From the NCBI RefSeq assembly GCF_028473605.1, contig NZ_CP097267.1, positions 268,501 through 332,500 on the forward strand: a stretch of 64,000 nt of DNA, read 5' to 3'. The stretch comes from Acidovorax sp. NCPPB 3576. Lineage in GTDB: Bacteria; Pseudomonadota; Gammaproteobacteria; Burkholderiales; Burkholderiaceae_C. The translations under genes were made by a program, and so were the position numbers. How positions within the stretch are numbered: position 1 is the first letter of the stretch; every line of letters begins with the position of its first letter. Of the stretch, positions 14,717 to 23,475 are shown one piece after another. The notes beneath the pieces were generated by a model, which searched no databases, was not told the origin of the DNA, and saw nothing but the letters and a program-made list of their open reading frames with translations.

Positions 14717-15832
14717 ATGCAGATAGGTGTACCAGCCGAGTCCATGGTTGGAGAAACCCGGGTCGCCGCGACGCCGGAGACGGTCAGGAAACTCAAGGCC
14801 CAGGGCCATGCGGTGCGCGTGCAGGCGGGTGCCGGCGTGGCCTCCAGCGTGCCCGATGCGGCCTATGCCGCGGCCGGTGCCGAGATCGTGGACGCCGCCG
14901 GCGCCTGGAGCGCCGACCTGGTGCTCAAGGTCCGCTGTCCCACCGAATCCGAAACGCCCCTGCTGCGCCCCGGCACCACGCTGGTCGGCATGCTGAACCC
15001 CTTCGACGCGGCGGGCCTGCAGCGGCTCGCGCAGGCGGGCGCCACCGCCTATGCCCTGGAGGCCGCACCCCGCACCACGCGCGCCCAGAGCATGGACGTG
15101 CTGTCTTCCCAGGCCAACATCGCCGGCTACAAGGCCGTGATGATCGCGGCCGACAAATACCAGCGCTTCTTTCCCATGCTCATGACCGCCGCCGGCACGG
15201 TGAAGGCCGCGCGCGTGGTGGTGCTGGGCGTGGGCGTTGCCGGCCTGCAGGCCATCGCCACGGCCAAGCGGCTGGGCGCGGTGATCGAGGCCTCCGACGT
15301 GCGGCCCTCGGTCAAGGACCAGGTCGAGTCGCTGGGCGCGAAGTTCATCGACGTGCCCTTCGAAACCGACGAAGAGAAGGACGCAGCCCAGGGCGCCGGC
15401 GGCTACGCGCGCGCCATGCCGGCCAGCTGGCTGGAACGCCAGAAGGTCGAGGTGGCCAAGCGCGTGGCCCAGGCCGATGTGGTCATCACCACCGCCCTCA
15501 TTCCCGGCCGGCCCGCGCCGGTGCTGGTGACCGAGGCGATGGTGCAGTCCATGAAGCCGGGCTCGGTGATCGTCGATCTCGCCGCCCCCCAGGGCGGCAA
15601 CTGCCCGCTGACCGAAGCCGGCCAGACCGTGGTGCGCCATGGCGTCACGCTGGTCGGCGAAACCAACCTGCCCGCGCTCGTGGCCGCCGACGCCTCGGCG
15701 CTCTATGCGCGCAACGTGCTCGATTTCCTCAAGCTCATCATCCACCCCGAAGGGGCCCTGCACGTGGACCGGCAAGACGACATCGTCGCCGCCTGTCTCG
15801 TGGCCCATGAAGGCGCGGTCACCCGCGCATGA
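14717..15832 (+). CDS. pntAA: NAD(P) transhydrogenase subunit alpha, part 1 (NAD-binding domain)
   Basis: The dI component of the proton-pumping transhydrogenase, which reduces NADP with NADH using the proton gradient. The 371-residue soluble protein starts MQIGVPAESMVGETRVA. It has the alanine-dehydrogenase-like RSMDVLSSQANIAGYKAV-type segment (here AQSMDVLSSQANIAGYKAV), the nucleotide site VVVLGVGVAGLQAIATAKRLGA, and VIVDLAAPQGGNCPLTE. In this organism the alpha subunit is split, the membrane part being encoded separately at 16667. A lipoprotein gene lies between the two halves. Confidence 0.95.
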   Translation: MQIGVPAESMVGETRVAATPETVRKLKAQGHAVRVQAGAGVASSVPDAAYAAAGAEIVDAAGAWSADLVLKVRCPTESETPLLRPGTTLVGMLNPFDAAGLQRLAQAGATAYALEAAPRTTRAQSMDVLSSQANIAGYKAVMIAADKYQRFFPMLMTAAGTVKAARVVVLGVGVAGLQAIATAKRLGAVIEASDVRPSVKDQVESLGAKFIDVPFETDEEKDAAQGAGGYARAMPASWLERQKVEVAKRVAQADVVITTALIPGRPAPVLVTEAMVQSMKPGSVIVDLAAPQGGNCPLTEAGQTVVRHGVTLVGETNLPALVAADASALYARNVLDFLKLIIHPEGALHVDRQDDIVAACLVAHEGAVTRA

Positions 15833-15872
15833 CCCGACAAGTAGTACCCCAGTGAAGACCCGGTTCCTATCC

Positions 15873-16598
15873 ATGCCCCCGTTGTCCCCTCGCCTTGGCG
15901 GCCCGCTGCTCGCCATCGCCTCGCTGTTCACCCTGGCCGCCTGCGCGCCTGTGCAACCCGGGCTGCCCCACGTGGGCCGTGCGCAGCTCGACCTGCCGCC
16001 CGGCGACTGGGAGGTGCTCGGCCGCCGCGACGAGGTGATCGACGTGCTGCCCGACGACACCGCCGCCGACCTGCCCACGCAGATGACCGCCATGGGCCTG
16101 CGCGGCCCTGGCAAGGACCGGCCGCTGCTGGCCGTGCTGCTGGTGCAGACCAACAGCACCAACTACCCGCGCGACACCACGCTGTGGACGGCCCCGTGCC
16201 CCCAGCAGCAGGGCGTGTTCGTCGAGGACAAGGCCCAGGGCAGCCCCGCGCGCATCGACTGCCTGCGCTACAAGCGCCGCGCCGACACCGAGGACTACCT
16301 GGCCAAGAACCGTCCCGCCGTGGCGCAATGGATGGCCATGAACCAGGCGACGCCCACCAAGCCGTATTCGCACGTGTTCTTCCGCTACGCCACCAACGGC
16401 GGCGCCATCGTCACCATCGATGCCTTGGTCGATCAGCGCCTGGTGCGCCCGCCCACGCGCGACAACGAGGCGTTTTTGCGCGCCGGCCGCCCTGTGCTGG
16501 AGTGGGGCGACAAGATGGCGCAGGCCGCACGGCTGAGCACCGCGATGATGGACGGCCGGCTGGTCGTGCCGCCGTTCCCGGTCGCCCCGCCGCAATAG
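15873..16598 (+). CDS. Putative lipoprotein encoded inside the transhydrogenase operon
   Basis: Not recognised. About 241 residues from ATG 15873, or 248 from a GTG at 15852. The N-terminus (PLLAIASLFTLAACAPVQ) is a lipoprotein signal peptide with lipobox LAAC, so the mature protein should be lipid-anchored. The rest is soluble, with LDLPPGDWEVLGRR near the start, two cysteines (TAPCPQQQ, IDCLRY) that might pair, and a hydrophobic strand-rich centre (YSHVFFRYATNGGAIVTIDAL). It lies 20-40 bases after pntAA and 68 before pntAB, same strand, and so is presumably cotranscribed. A role in transhydrogenase function is only suggested by position. Confidence 0.75.
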   Translation: MPPLSPRLGGPLLAIASLFTLAACAPVQPGLPHVGRAQLDLPPGDWEVLGRRDEVIDVLPDDTAADLPTQMTAMGLRGPGKDRPLLAVLLVQTNSTNYPRDTTLWTAPCPQQQGVFVEDKAQGSPARIDCLRYKRRADTEDYLAKNRPAVAQWMAMNQATPTKPYSHVFFRYATNGGAIVTIDALVDQRLVRPPTRDNEAFLRAGRPVLEWGDKMAQAARLSTAMMDGRLVVPPFPVAPPQ

Positions 16599-16666
16599 CC
16601 GTTCATTCGTTCTTTCTTTCGCCCGCTGGTTCATTCGCCCCGTTCGCCCCTTCAAGGAGTGCTGCC

Positions 16667-17005
16667 ATGGATGCCGTTTCCCCCACGCTGATCAACCTGA
16701 TCATCTTCGTGCTGGCCATCTATGTCGGCTACCACGTGGTGTGGACCGTGACGCCGGCGCTGCACACGCCCCTGATGGCGGTGACGAACGCGATCTCGGC
16801 CATCGTGATCGTCGGCGCCATGCTGGCCGCGGCCCTCACCGAAACCACGCTCGGCAAGACCATGGGCGTACTCGCGGTGGCGCTGGCCGCGGTGAACGTG
16901 TTCGGGGGCTTTCTCGTCACCCGTCGCATGCTGGAGATGTTCCGCAAGAAGGAGCGCAAGGCGGCTCCCGCTGCTGCTGCCGCTGACGAGAAGGGTGCGC
17001 CATGA
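16667..17005 (+). CDS. pntAB: NAD(P) transhydrogenase subunit alpha, part 2 (membrane domain)
   Basis: The 112-residue dII-alpha membrane piece of the transhydrogenase. Three to four hydrophobic helices (LINLIIFVLAIYVGYHVVW, AISAIVIVGAMLAAALT, TMGVLAVALAAVNVFGGFLVTRRML) are followed by a charged, Ala-rich tail. An AAGGAG ribosome site precedes the ATG. Its stop overlaps the pntB start by four bases (ATGA), matching the coupled arrangement of this complex in other proteobacteria. Confidence 0.92.
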   Translation: MDAVSPTLINLIIFVLAIYVGYHVVWTVTPALHTPLMAVTNAISAIVIVGAMLAAALTETTLGKTMGVLAVALAAVNVFGGFLVTRRMLEMFRKKERKAAPAAAAADEKGAP

Positions 17006-18492
17006 GCATGAACCTCGTCACGCTGCTGTACCTGGTGGCCAGCGTCTGCTTCATCCAGGCGCTCAAGGGGCTCTCGCATCCCACCACGTCGATCCGGGGC
17101 AACCTGTTCGGCATGGCGGGCATGGCGATCGCGGTGGTCACCACCGCCGCGCTGATCTGGAGCGTCACGCGTGGCGCGCCGCTGGGGCTGGCCTGGGTGC
17201 TGCTCGGGCTGCTCGTCGGGGGCGCCGCCGGCACCGTGATGGCCCAGCGGGTGGAGATGACCAAGATGCCCGAGCTGGTCGCCTTCATGCACAGCATGAT
17301 CGGCCTGGCGGCCGTGTTCATCGCCGTGGCCGCGGTGGCCGAGCCCTGGGCCTTCGGCATCGTGCCGCCGCCCGTGCCGGCCCTGGCCAGCGCCGCCTCG
17401 CCCGCGGGCACGGTGCTGGTGGAGGGCTTTGCGCGGCTGCCGATCCCGTTCGGCAACCGGCTCGAGCTGTTCCTGGGCGCGGCCATCGGCGCCATCACCT
17501 TCAGCGGCTCGGTGATCGCCTTCGGCAAGCTGTCGGGCAAATACAAGTTCCGCTGGTTTCAGGGCGCGCCGGTGCAGTTCAAGGGCCAGCATGCGCTCAA
17601 CCTCGTGCTGGGCCTGGCGACCGTGGGGCTGGGGCTGGTCTATGTGGCGACGGAGAGCTGGACCGCCTTCTTCGCCATGCTGGCGCTGGCCTTCGTGATG
17701 GGCGTGCTCATCATCATTCCCATCGGCGGGGCCGACATGCCGGTGGTGGTTTCCATGCTCAACAGCTACTCGGGCTGGGCGGCGGCGGGCATCGGCTTCA
17801 GCCTGAACAACAGCATGCTCATCATCGCGGGCTCGCTGGTGGGCAGCTCGGGCGCCATCCTGTCGTACATCATGTGCAAGGCGATGAACCGCTCGTTCTT
17901 CAACGTGATCCTGGGCGGGTTCGGCGGCGATGCGGCGGCGGCTGCCACCGGTGGCGCGCAGGCGCAGCGCAGCGTCAAGAGCGGCAGCGCCGACGACGCC
18001 GCCTTCGTGCTGGGCAACGCCGAAACGGTGGTCATCGTGCCGGGCTACGGCCTGGCCGTGGCGCGCGCCCAGCATGCGGTCAAGGAGCTGGCCGCCAAGC
18101 TGGCCGAAAAGGGCATCACCGTCAAATACGCCATCCATCCGGTGGCCGGGCGCATGCCGGGCCACATGAACGTGCTGCTCGCCGAAGCCGAGGTGCCCTA
18201 CGACCAGGTGTTCGAGATGGAGGACATCAACGGCGAATTCGGCCAGGTGGACGTGGCCATCATCCTCGGCGCCAACGACGTGGTGAACCCCGCCGCGCAC
18301 ACCAAGGGCAGCCCCATCTACGGCATGCCCATCCTGGAGGCCTACAAGGCCAAGACCGTGATCGTGAACAAGCGCTCCATGGCGGCGGGCTATGCCGGCC
18401 TGGACAACGAGCTGTTCTACATGGACAAGACCATGATGGTCTTCGGCGACGCCAAGAAGGTCGTGGAAGACATCGGCAAGGCCATCGAATAA
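17002..18492 (+). CDS. pntB: NAD(P) transhydrogenase subunit beta
   Basis: A 496-residue protein joining the dII-beta membrane region (about nine hydrophobic helices over residues 1-270) to the NADP-binding dIII domain. Diagnostic segments: the membrane motif IPIGGADMPVVVSMLNSYSGWAAAG, then VIVPGYGLAVARAQHAVKEL, the NADP-interacting IHPVAGRMPGHMNVLLAEA and YDQVFEMEDINGEF, and VIVNKRSMAAGYAGLDNELF near the end. It completes the proton channel with PntAB and binds NADPH on the cytoplasmic side. Confidence 0.96.
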   Translation: MSMNLVTLLYLVASVCFIQALKGLSHPTTSIRGNLFGMAGMAIAVVTTAALIWSVTRGAPLGLAWVLLGLLVGGAAGTVMAQRVEMTKMPELVAFMHSMIGLAAVFIAVAAVAEPWAFGIVPPPVPALASAASPAGTVLVEGFARLPIPFGNRLELFLGAAIGAITFSGSVIAFGKLSGKYKFRWFQGAPVQFKGQHALNLVLGLATVGLGLVYVATESWTAFFAMLALAFVMGVLIIIPIGGADMPVVVSMLNSYSGWAAAGIGFSLNNSMLIIAGSLVGSSGAILSYIMCKAMNRSFFNVILGGFGGDAAAAATGGAQAQRSVKSGSADDAAFVLGNAETVVIVPGYGLAVARAQHAVKELAAKLAEKGITVKYAIHPVAGRMPGHMNVLLAEAEVPYDQVFEMEDINGEFGQVDVAIILGANDVVNPAAHTKGSPIYGMPILEAYKAKTVIVNKRSMAAGYAGLDNELFYMDKTMMVFGDAKKVVEDIGKAIE

Positions 18493-18629
18493 GACGGCCC
18501 GGCGCCACCTCCGGCGGCGCCCTGCCGGGACCGGGTTCCCCGCTTTAGGGAAACTACAGGCCCCCGGCGCCATCGCCCGCGACGACAATGCGGGCTCCTT
18601 TTGTAACAGCAGGTTTGGAGACACAAAGC

Positions 18630-20309
18630 ATGAATGACCGCCCGTGGCTTGCCGCCTACCCACCCGGGGTGCCGGCCGACATCGACCCGGCGCAGTACCC
18701 CTCGCTTGTCGCCCTGATGGAAGAGGCCTTCGGCAAGTACGCCGACCGCGTGGCCTACAGCTACATGGGCAAGGACGTGACCTTCGGCGAGACCGACGTG
18801 CAAAGCCGCCAGTTCGCGGCCTATCTGCAGGGCCTGGGGCTGGCCAAGGGCGACCGCGTCGCCATCATGATGCCCAACGTGCCGCAGTACCCGGTGGTGG
18901 TCGCCGCCATCCTGCGCGCCGGCCTGGTGGTGGTGAACGTGAACCCGCTGTACACCCCGCGCGAGCTGGAGCACCAGCTCAAGGACTCGGGGTCCAAGGC
19001 CATCGTCATCATCGAGAACTTCGCCGCCACGCTGCAGGCCTGCATCGGCGCCACCCCGATCAAGAACGTCGTGCTGTGCGCCATGGGCGACCGCCTGGGG
19101 TTCCCCAAGGGCCTGATCGTCAACTACGTGGTGCGCAGCGTGAAAAAGCTCGTGCCGGCGTACTCGTTGCCCGGTGCCGTGCGCTTCAACGATGCGCTGT
19201 CGCAGGGCGCGCGGGGCGCGTTCAAAGCGCCCGATCTGCGGCCCGACGACGTGGCCCTGCTGCAGTACACGGGCGGCACCACGGGCGTGAGCAAGGGCGC
19301 CGTGCTCCTGCACCGCAACATCATCGCCAACGTGCTGCAGGCCGAGGCCTGGAACGCCCCGGTGATGCAGGCCGTGCCAGCGAACGAGCAGCCCACCACC
19401 GTGTGCGCGCTGCCGCTGTATCACATCTTCGCGTTCACGGTGAACATGATGATGAACATGCGCACGGGCGCCAAGAACATCCTGCTGCCCAACCCGCGCG
19501 ACCTGGCGGCGGTGCTCAAGGAGTTGTCCAAGCACACCTTCCACAGCTTCCCGGCCGTGAACACGCTGTTCAACGGCCTGGCCCACCACCCCGACTTCAA
19601 CACCGTGAACTGGAAGAACCTCAAGGTGTCGGTGGGCGGCGGCATGGCGGTGCAGGCCGCGGTGGCCAAGCTCTGGCTGGAAAAGACCGGCTGCCCCATC
19701 TGCGAAGGCTATGGCCTGTCGGAGACCAGCCCGACGGTCGCCTGCAACCCGGCCACGGAGAAAGCCTTCACCGGCACCATCGGCGTGCCGATCTCGAGCA
19801 CGTACATGAAGCTCATCGACGACGATGGCCGCGACGTGACCGAGCCCGGCCAGCGGGGCGAGATCGTGATCAAGGGCCCGCAGGTCATGGCCGGCTACTG
19901 GCAGCGGCCCGACGAGACCGCCAAGGTCATGACGGACGACGGCTACTTCAAGTCCGGCGACATCGGCGTGGTCGATGAACGCGGCTACTTCAAGATCGTG
20001 GACCGCAAGAAGGACATGGTGCTGGTGAGCGGCTTCAACGTCTATCCCAACGAGGTCGAGGACGTGGTGGCCATGCTGCCCGGCGTGCTCGAATGCGCGG
20101 TGGTGGGCGTGCCGGACGAGAAGACGGGCGAAGCCGTCAAGCTGGTCATCGTCAAGCGCGGCACCGAACTCACCGAGGCGCAGGTGCGCGAGTTCTGCAA
20201 GGCCAACCTGACCGGCTACAAGCAGCCCCGCGTGATCGAGTTCCGCGACTCGCTGCCCAAGACCCCGGTGGGCAAGATCCTGCGCCGCGAGCTGCGCGAC
20301 AAGCGCTAG
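18630..20309 (+). CDS. fadD: Long-chain fatty acid-CoA ligase
   Basis: An AMP-forming acyl-CoA synthetase, 559 residues, activating fatty acids to acyl-CoA via acyl-AMP at the inner membrane. Motifs: the phosphate-binding LQYTGGTTGVSKGAVL, the linker YGLSETSPTVACNP, YFKSGDIGVVDERGYFKIVDRKKDMV and the catalytic lysine region TPVGKILRRELRD. The ATG at 18630 follows TTTGGAG at a good distance; an in-frame ATG at 18588 adds 14 residues without a site. No TonB/FadL or beta-oxidation gene adjoins it. High similarity of motif order to E. coli FadD makes the call firm, though chain-length preference is not readable. Confidence 0.93.
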   Translation: MNDRPWLAAYPPGVPADIDPAQYPSLVALMEEAFGKYADRVAYSYMGKDVTFGETDVQSRQFAAYLQGLGLAKGDRVAIMMPNVPQYPVVVAAILRAGLVVVNVNPLYTPRELEHQLKDSGSKAIVIIENFAATLQACIGATPIKNVVLCAMGDRLGFPKGLIVNYVVRSVKKLVPAYSLPGAVRFNDALSQGARGAFKAPDLRPDDVALLQYTGGTTGVSKGAVLLHRNIIANVLQAEAWNAPVMQAVPANEQPTTVCALPLYHIFAFTVNMMMNMRTGAKNILLPNPRDLAAVLKELSKHTFHSFPAVNTLFNGLAHHPDFNTVNWKNLKVSVGGGMAVQAAVAKLWLEKTGCPICEGYGLSETSPTVACNPATEKAFTGTIGVPISSTYMKLIDDDGRDVTEPGQRGEIVIKGPQVMAGYWQRPDETAKVMTDDGYFKSGDIGVVDERGYFKIVDRKKDMVLVSGFNVYPNEVEDVVAMLPGVLECAVVGVPDEKTGEAVKLVIVKRGTELTEAQVREFCKANLTGYKQPRVIEFRDSLPKTPVGKILRRELRDKR

Positions 20310-20364
20310 TGCGGCCCATCCTGCCCTGGCACCGCGCCCTCCCGGCGCGGGCCGAACCGCAGCC

Positions 20365-21126
20365 GTGACCACTGCCATCCTCAGCGCCCTGGCCGAAGAG
20401 CAGCAGGGCCTCATCGACGCGCTCTCGCGGGGGCGCCGCACCTTGCACGCCGGCCGCACGTTCTGGAGCGGCGGCCTGCACGGGCGCGAGGTGGTGCTGG
20501 CGCTCTCGGGCATCGGCAAGGTGGCGGCAGCCACCACCGCCACGGCGCTGATCGAGCGCTTCGGCGCGGCGCGCGTGGTGTTCACCGGCGTGGCCGGTGG
20601 CCTGGGCGCGGACGTGCAGGTGGGCGACGTGGTCGTGGCGCATGACTTTCTGCAGCACGACATGGACGCCTCGCCCCTGTTCCCCCGCTGGGAGCTGCCC
20701 GGCTACGGGCGCACCCGGCTGCCGTGCGATGAAGCGCTGGCCGGCCGGCTGGCCGATGCGGCGCACGGTTGTCTCGCATCCGGCGCGGCAGCCCTGCTGG
20801 AAGGCGCCGGTCTGCCGCCGCCCCTGCGCGCGCCGCGCGTGCACCAGGGCCTGATCGCCAGCGGCGACCGCTTCGTGTCGACCGTGCAGGAATCGCAGGC
20901 GCTGCGCGGCGCCTTCGCCGCCGCCGGCCACGCGGTGCTGGCAGTGGAAATGGAGGGCGCCGCCGTGGCCCAGGTCTGCAGCGACTACGGCGTGCCCTTC
21001 GCCGCCGTGCGCACCGTGTCCGACCGCGCGGACGACGCCGCGCACGCGGACTTCCCCCGCTTCGTGCAGGCCGTGGCCAGCCGGTATGCCGATGGCATCA
21101 TCGGGCGGTTTCTCAGTACGCTATAA
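20365..21126 (+). CDS. mtnN: 5'-methylthioadenosine/S-adenosylhomocysteine nucleosidase
   Basis: Hydrolyses methylthioadenosine and S-adenosylhomocysteine to adenine plus the thioribose, clearing inhibitory by-products of polyamine synthesis and methylation. The 253-residue protein shows ILSALAEEQQGL (catalytic acid Glu region), VVFTGVAGGL, the substrate-binding VEMEGAAVAQVC and RTVSDRADDAA with the catalytic Asp. It starts with GTG at 20365. Its TAA stop (21124-21126) lies inside a copy of the dispersed repeat, whose GCTAT arm also encodes the last codons. An insertion around residues 130-165 makes it longer than the E. coli enzyme. Confidence 0.88.
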   Translation: MTTAILSALAEEQQGLIDALSRGRRTLHAGRTFWSGGLHGREVVLALSGIGKVAAATTATALIERFGAARVVFTGVAGGLGADVQVGDVVVAHDFLQHDMDASPLFPRWELPGYGRTRLPCDEALAGRLADAAHGCLASGAAALLEGAGLPPPLRAPRVHQGLIASGDRFVSTVQESQALRGAFAAAGHAVLAVEMEGAAVAQVCSDYGVPFAAVRTVSDRADDAAHADFPRFVQAVASRYADGIIGRFLSTL

Positions 21127-21168
21127 AAACAATAGCTGCATGCCCTAGTGATGATTGCGCTGGAGGCC
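21120..21168 (+). repeat. Dispersed repeat, copy A (contains the mtnN stop codon)
   Basis: GCTAT (21120-21124), a seven-base loop, ATAGC (21132-21136), then TGCATGCCCTAGTG and TGATTGCGCTGGAGGCC. This is the same family as copies at 21255, 31356, 44342, 49805 and 55532. Copy A and copy B are direct repeats 135 bases apart, and similarity continues beyond the core (both are followed by ...GCGTGC... and GCAGACGCCGC), so a unit of about 120-135 bases has been duplicated here. Confidence 0.75.
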
Positions 21169-21254
21169 CATTCGGCTCTCAATGGGCAATTTTCGACGGG
21201 GCGCGTGCTTGGAGGCCGGCAGACGCCGCACCCCTTGCTCCGGGTCTGTCAGTT

Positions 21255-21303
21255 GCTTCAAAATCAATAGCGCAATGCCCTAGTACTGATTGCGCTGGAG
21301 GCC
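21255..21303 (+). repeat. Dispersed repeat, copy B
   Basis: GCTTCAAAATCAATAGC followed by GCAATGCCCTAGTACTGATT and GCGCTGGAGGCCGATTTGA. The left stem base pairs are weaker than in copy A. With copy A it fills most of the 305-base gap between mtnN and corA, which otherwise holds no gene. Read in one frame the two copies give related peptides (TIAACPSDDCAGG and SIAQCPSTDCAGG), a trait of this repeat family. Confidence 0.7.
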
Positions 21304-21431
21304 GATTTGACTCCAGGCCGCCGATTCTCAGCAGCGCGCGTGCCTTCACGCCAGCAGACGCCGCGGAACCGGCTCCGCCGGGCCGCAGGCGTCGTCCCCC
21401 TGGGGGGAAGCCGCGCAGCGGCTCAGGGGGG

Positions 21432-22418
21432 TCATTTCAACCAGCCGCGCTTTCGGAAGTACCACATGGGGCCCAGGGCGCTCGCCACCATCAGCGCCAG
21501 CGCATAGGGGTAGCCCAGCGACCAGTCCAGCTCGGGCATGAACTTGAAGTTCATGCCATAGACGCTGGCGATCAGCGTCGGCGGCAGCAGGGCGACGCTG
21601 GCCACCGAGAAGATCTTGATGATCTTGTTCTGGTTGATGTTGATGAAACCGACCGTGGCGTCCATCAGGAAGTTGATCTTGTCGAACAGGAACGCCGTGT
21701 GGTTGTCGAGCGATTCGATGTCGCGCAGGATCTGGCGCGCTTCCTCGAACTGCTCGGCGTTGAGCATCTTGCTGCGCATCATGAAGCTCACGGCGCGGCG
21801 CGTGTCCATCACGTTGCGGCGGATGCGGCCGTTCAGGTCCTCCTGGCGCGCGATGGCGGCCAGCACCTCGCCGGCGCGGGCGTCGGTCACGTCGCCGGCC
21901 AGCACCTGCACGCTGACCTTCTTCAGGTCGTCGTAGATGCCTTCGAGCGTATCGGCGGAGTATTCGGCGTCGGCGTCGAAGAGCTTGAGCAGCACCTCTT
22001 TCGCATCCTCGATCAGGCCCGGGGCCCGGCGCGCGCGCATGCGCAGCAGGCGGAACACGGGCACGTCTTCGTCGTGGATGGAAAAGAGCACGCCCTTGCT
22101 CTTGAGCGTGTCGTTGACGAGGTTCAGGATGAAGGCCACGCGCACCGAGCGCGGGTCGTCTTCGTCGTCGATGAGAAAGTCGCTGCGGATGTGCAGCTCG
22201 CCGTTGTCTTCTTCATAGAAGCGGGCGGATTCCTCGATGTCCTCGTCCATGGCGTCTTCGGGGATGAAGAGGCCGTAGTGCTGCTTGACCCAGCGTTTTT
22301 CTTCGAGGGTGGGCGACTCCAGATCGACCCAGATCGGCTGGAACTGCGCCAGCTCTTCCAGGGACTCGATTTCTTCCTGGACGAGCCGGCCGTTGGCGAG
22401 CGTGAAAATGTTGAGCAT
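21432..22418 (-). CDS. corA: CorA-type magnesium/cobalt transporter
   Basis: A 328-residue pentameric divalent-cation channel. A large acidic cytoplasmic N-terminal domain with long helices (DADAEYSADTLEGIYDDLKKV...) precedes two C-terminal membrane helices. The signature YGMNF sits at the end of the first helix (LLPPTLIASVYGMNFKF), followed by the periplasmic loop and YPYALALMVASALGPMWYF with a basic tail (RKRGWLK). All elements are intact. It is transcribed away from the tsaB cluster; its leader contains a 9-bp inverted repeat at 22469-22502. Confidence 0.95.
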   Translation of the reverse strand: MLNIFTLANGRLVQEEIESLEELAQFQPIWVDLESPTLEEKRWVKQHYGLFIPEDAMDEDIEESARFYEEDNGELHIRSDFLIDDEDDPRSVRVAFILNLVNDTLKSKGVLFSIHDEDVPVFRLLRMRARRAPGLIEDAKEVLLKLFDADAEYSADTLEGIYDDLKKVSVQVLAGDVTDARAGEVLAAIARQEDLNGRIRRNVMDTRRAVSFMMRSKMLNAEQFEEARQILRDIESLDNHTAFLFDKINFLMDATVGFININQNKIIKIFSVASVALLPPTLIASVYGMNFKFMPELDWSLGYPYALALMVASALGPMWYFRKRGWLK

Positions 22419-22468
22419 GTAGGCTCACTCCCGGTGTGTGATGGGCTTTGTCTGCGAGGGATGGGGCG

Positions 22469-22502
22469 GCTTTCAGCCCTCGGCAGGCCGGGAGCTGAAA
22501 GC
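22469..22502 (-). repeat. Inverted repeat GCTTTCAGC-N16-GCTGAAAGC in the corA leader
   Basis: Perfect nine-base arms at 22469-22477 and 22494-22502, 51-84 bases upstream of the corA start. The 223-base gap between corA and the glycosylase-like gene carries this hairpin and a purine-rich GGAGATTCC stretch, but nothing recognisable as a known Mg2+ riboswitch. Confidence 0.4.
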
Positions 22503-22641
22503 TACCAACTGGGGTAGGTTTCCACGGAGGAATCTCCAAAAATGCAAGCCGCGGATTATGGCATTGCGTTGCGTCAATCCCATGACACGCGCCGGGTGCC
22601 GGCGGGGCTTTGCAGCCCATGCGCACAGCGCCTGAAAGGCG

Positions 22642-23475
22642 TTAGCCCGGGTCGGTAGCAGGGGGGCCTGAACCCTGCGCTGGAGCGCCCGCCGCCCGCA
22701 CCACGGCGAGCGCGCGGCACAGGTCCGCCCAGGCGGCCGCCTTGGCTTCCGGCGCGCGCAGCAGATAGGCGGGGTCGTAGGTGACGACCGCCGGTGTGTT
22801 CCCCGGCAGGGCGTGCATGCCGGCCCGCAGCCGGCCCAGCGGCTCGCGGCTTTCCAGCACCGCGCGGGCCGCACCCAGGCCCAGCACCAGCACCATCGAA
22901 GGGCGCAGGGCAGCCAGGGCCTCTTGCATCGCGTGCGCGATGCCGGCATCGCCCGCGGCCCCGGCCCCGGCGCCGGTGCGCTGCACGGCCGCGAAGAACA
23001 CGCGCGGATGGCGGTGCAGCCGCATGGCGCGCAGCATGTTGTCCAGCAGCTTGCCGGCGTCGCCGGTCAGCGGGGCGTCGGGCGTGGCGCTTTCGGCCAG
23101 CACCAGCCAGCCCGAGCCGAGGTCCGCCGGCGTGGCCGCCGGATCGGCGTGCGGGTACAGCGGCTGGGGCGCCAGCAGGGTGGCGGTGAGGGCGGAGGCT
23201 TCGTCCCGGCCGGCGGGCGCAGAGGCCGGGGTAGCGGTGGGTGCCGCCACGGGCGGCGGGGCGGTGCGGGCCATGGCCGGGGCTGCGGCCTGCGGTGCAG
23301 GGGGCGCTGCCGGTGCTGCCATCCGCGGAGCGGCCGGTGGTGCGAACGCTGGGGGCGCGGCCTGGGCGACTGCGGCCGGCTCCGGCGTGGCCACGGGGGC
23401 CGCAGCCGGCGCCCACACGGTGATGCCCATCTCCCCCAGCATGGCGCGCTGGCGTGCGTCGAGGTCGAGGCTCAT
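22642..23475 (-). CDS. Uracil-DNA glycosylase family 4-like protein, apparently degenerate
   Basis: A 277-residue protein whose C-terminal half follows the family 4 glycosylase order: GDAGKLLDNMLRAM, then PSMVLVLGLGAARAVL, LGRLRAGMHALPG, TPAVVTYDPAYLLR and KAAAWADLCRAL. Key residues have changed: the GEAPG catalytic motif reads AESATP, no iron-sulfur cysteines are present, and the HPxxLL motif reads YDPAYLL. The first 130 residues form a long Ala/Pro linker. It probably lacks glycosylase activity. It starts at the ATG overlapping the rimI stop, in the tsaB-rimI-udg order common in Burkholderiales, which supports common ancestry. Confidence 0.75.
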   Translation of the reverse strand: MSLDLDARQRAMLGEMGITVWAPAAAPVATPEPAAVAQAAPPAFAPPAAPRMAAPAAPPAPQAAAPAMARTAPPPVAAPTATPASAPAGRDEASALTATLLAPQPLYPHADPAATPADLGSGWLVLAESATPDAPLTGDAGKLLDNMLRAMRLHRHPRVFFAAVQRTGAGAGAAGDAGIAHAMQEALAALRPSMVLVLGLGAARAVLESREPLGRLRAGMHALPGNTPAVVTYDPAYLLRAPEAKAAAWADLCRALAVVRAAGAPAQGSGPPATDPG

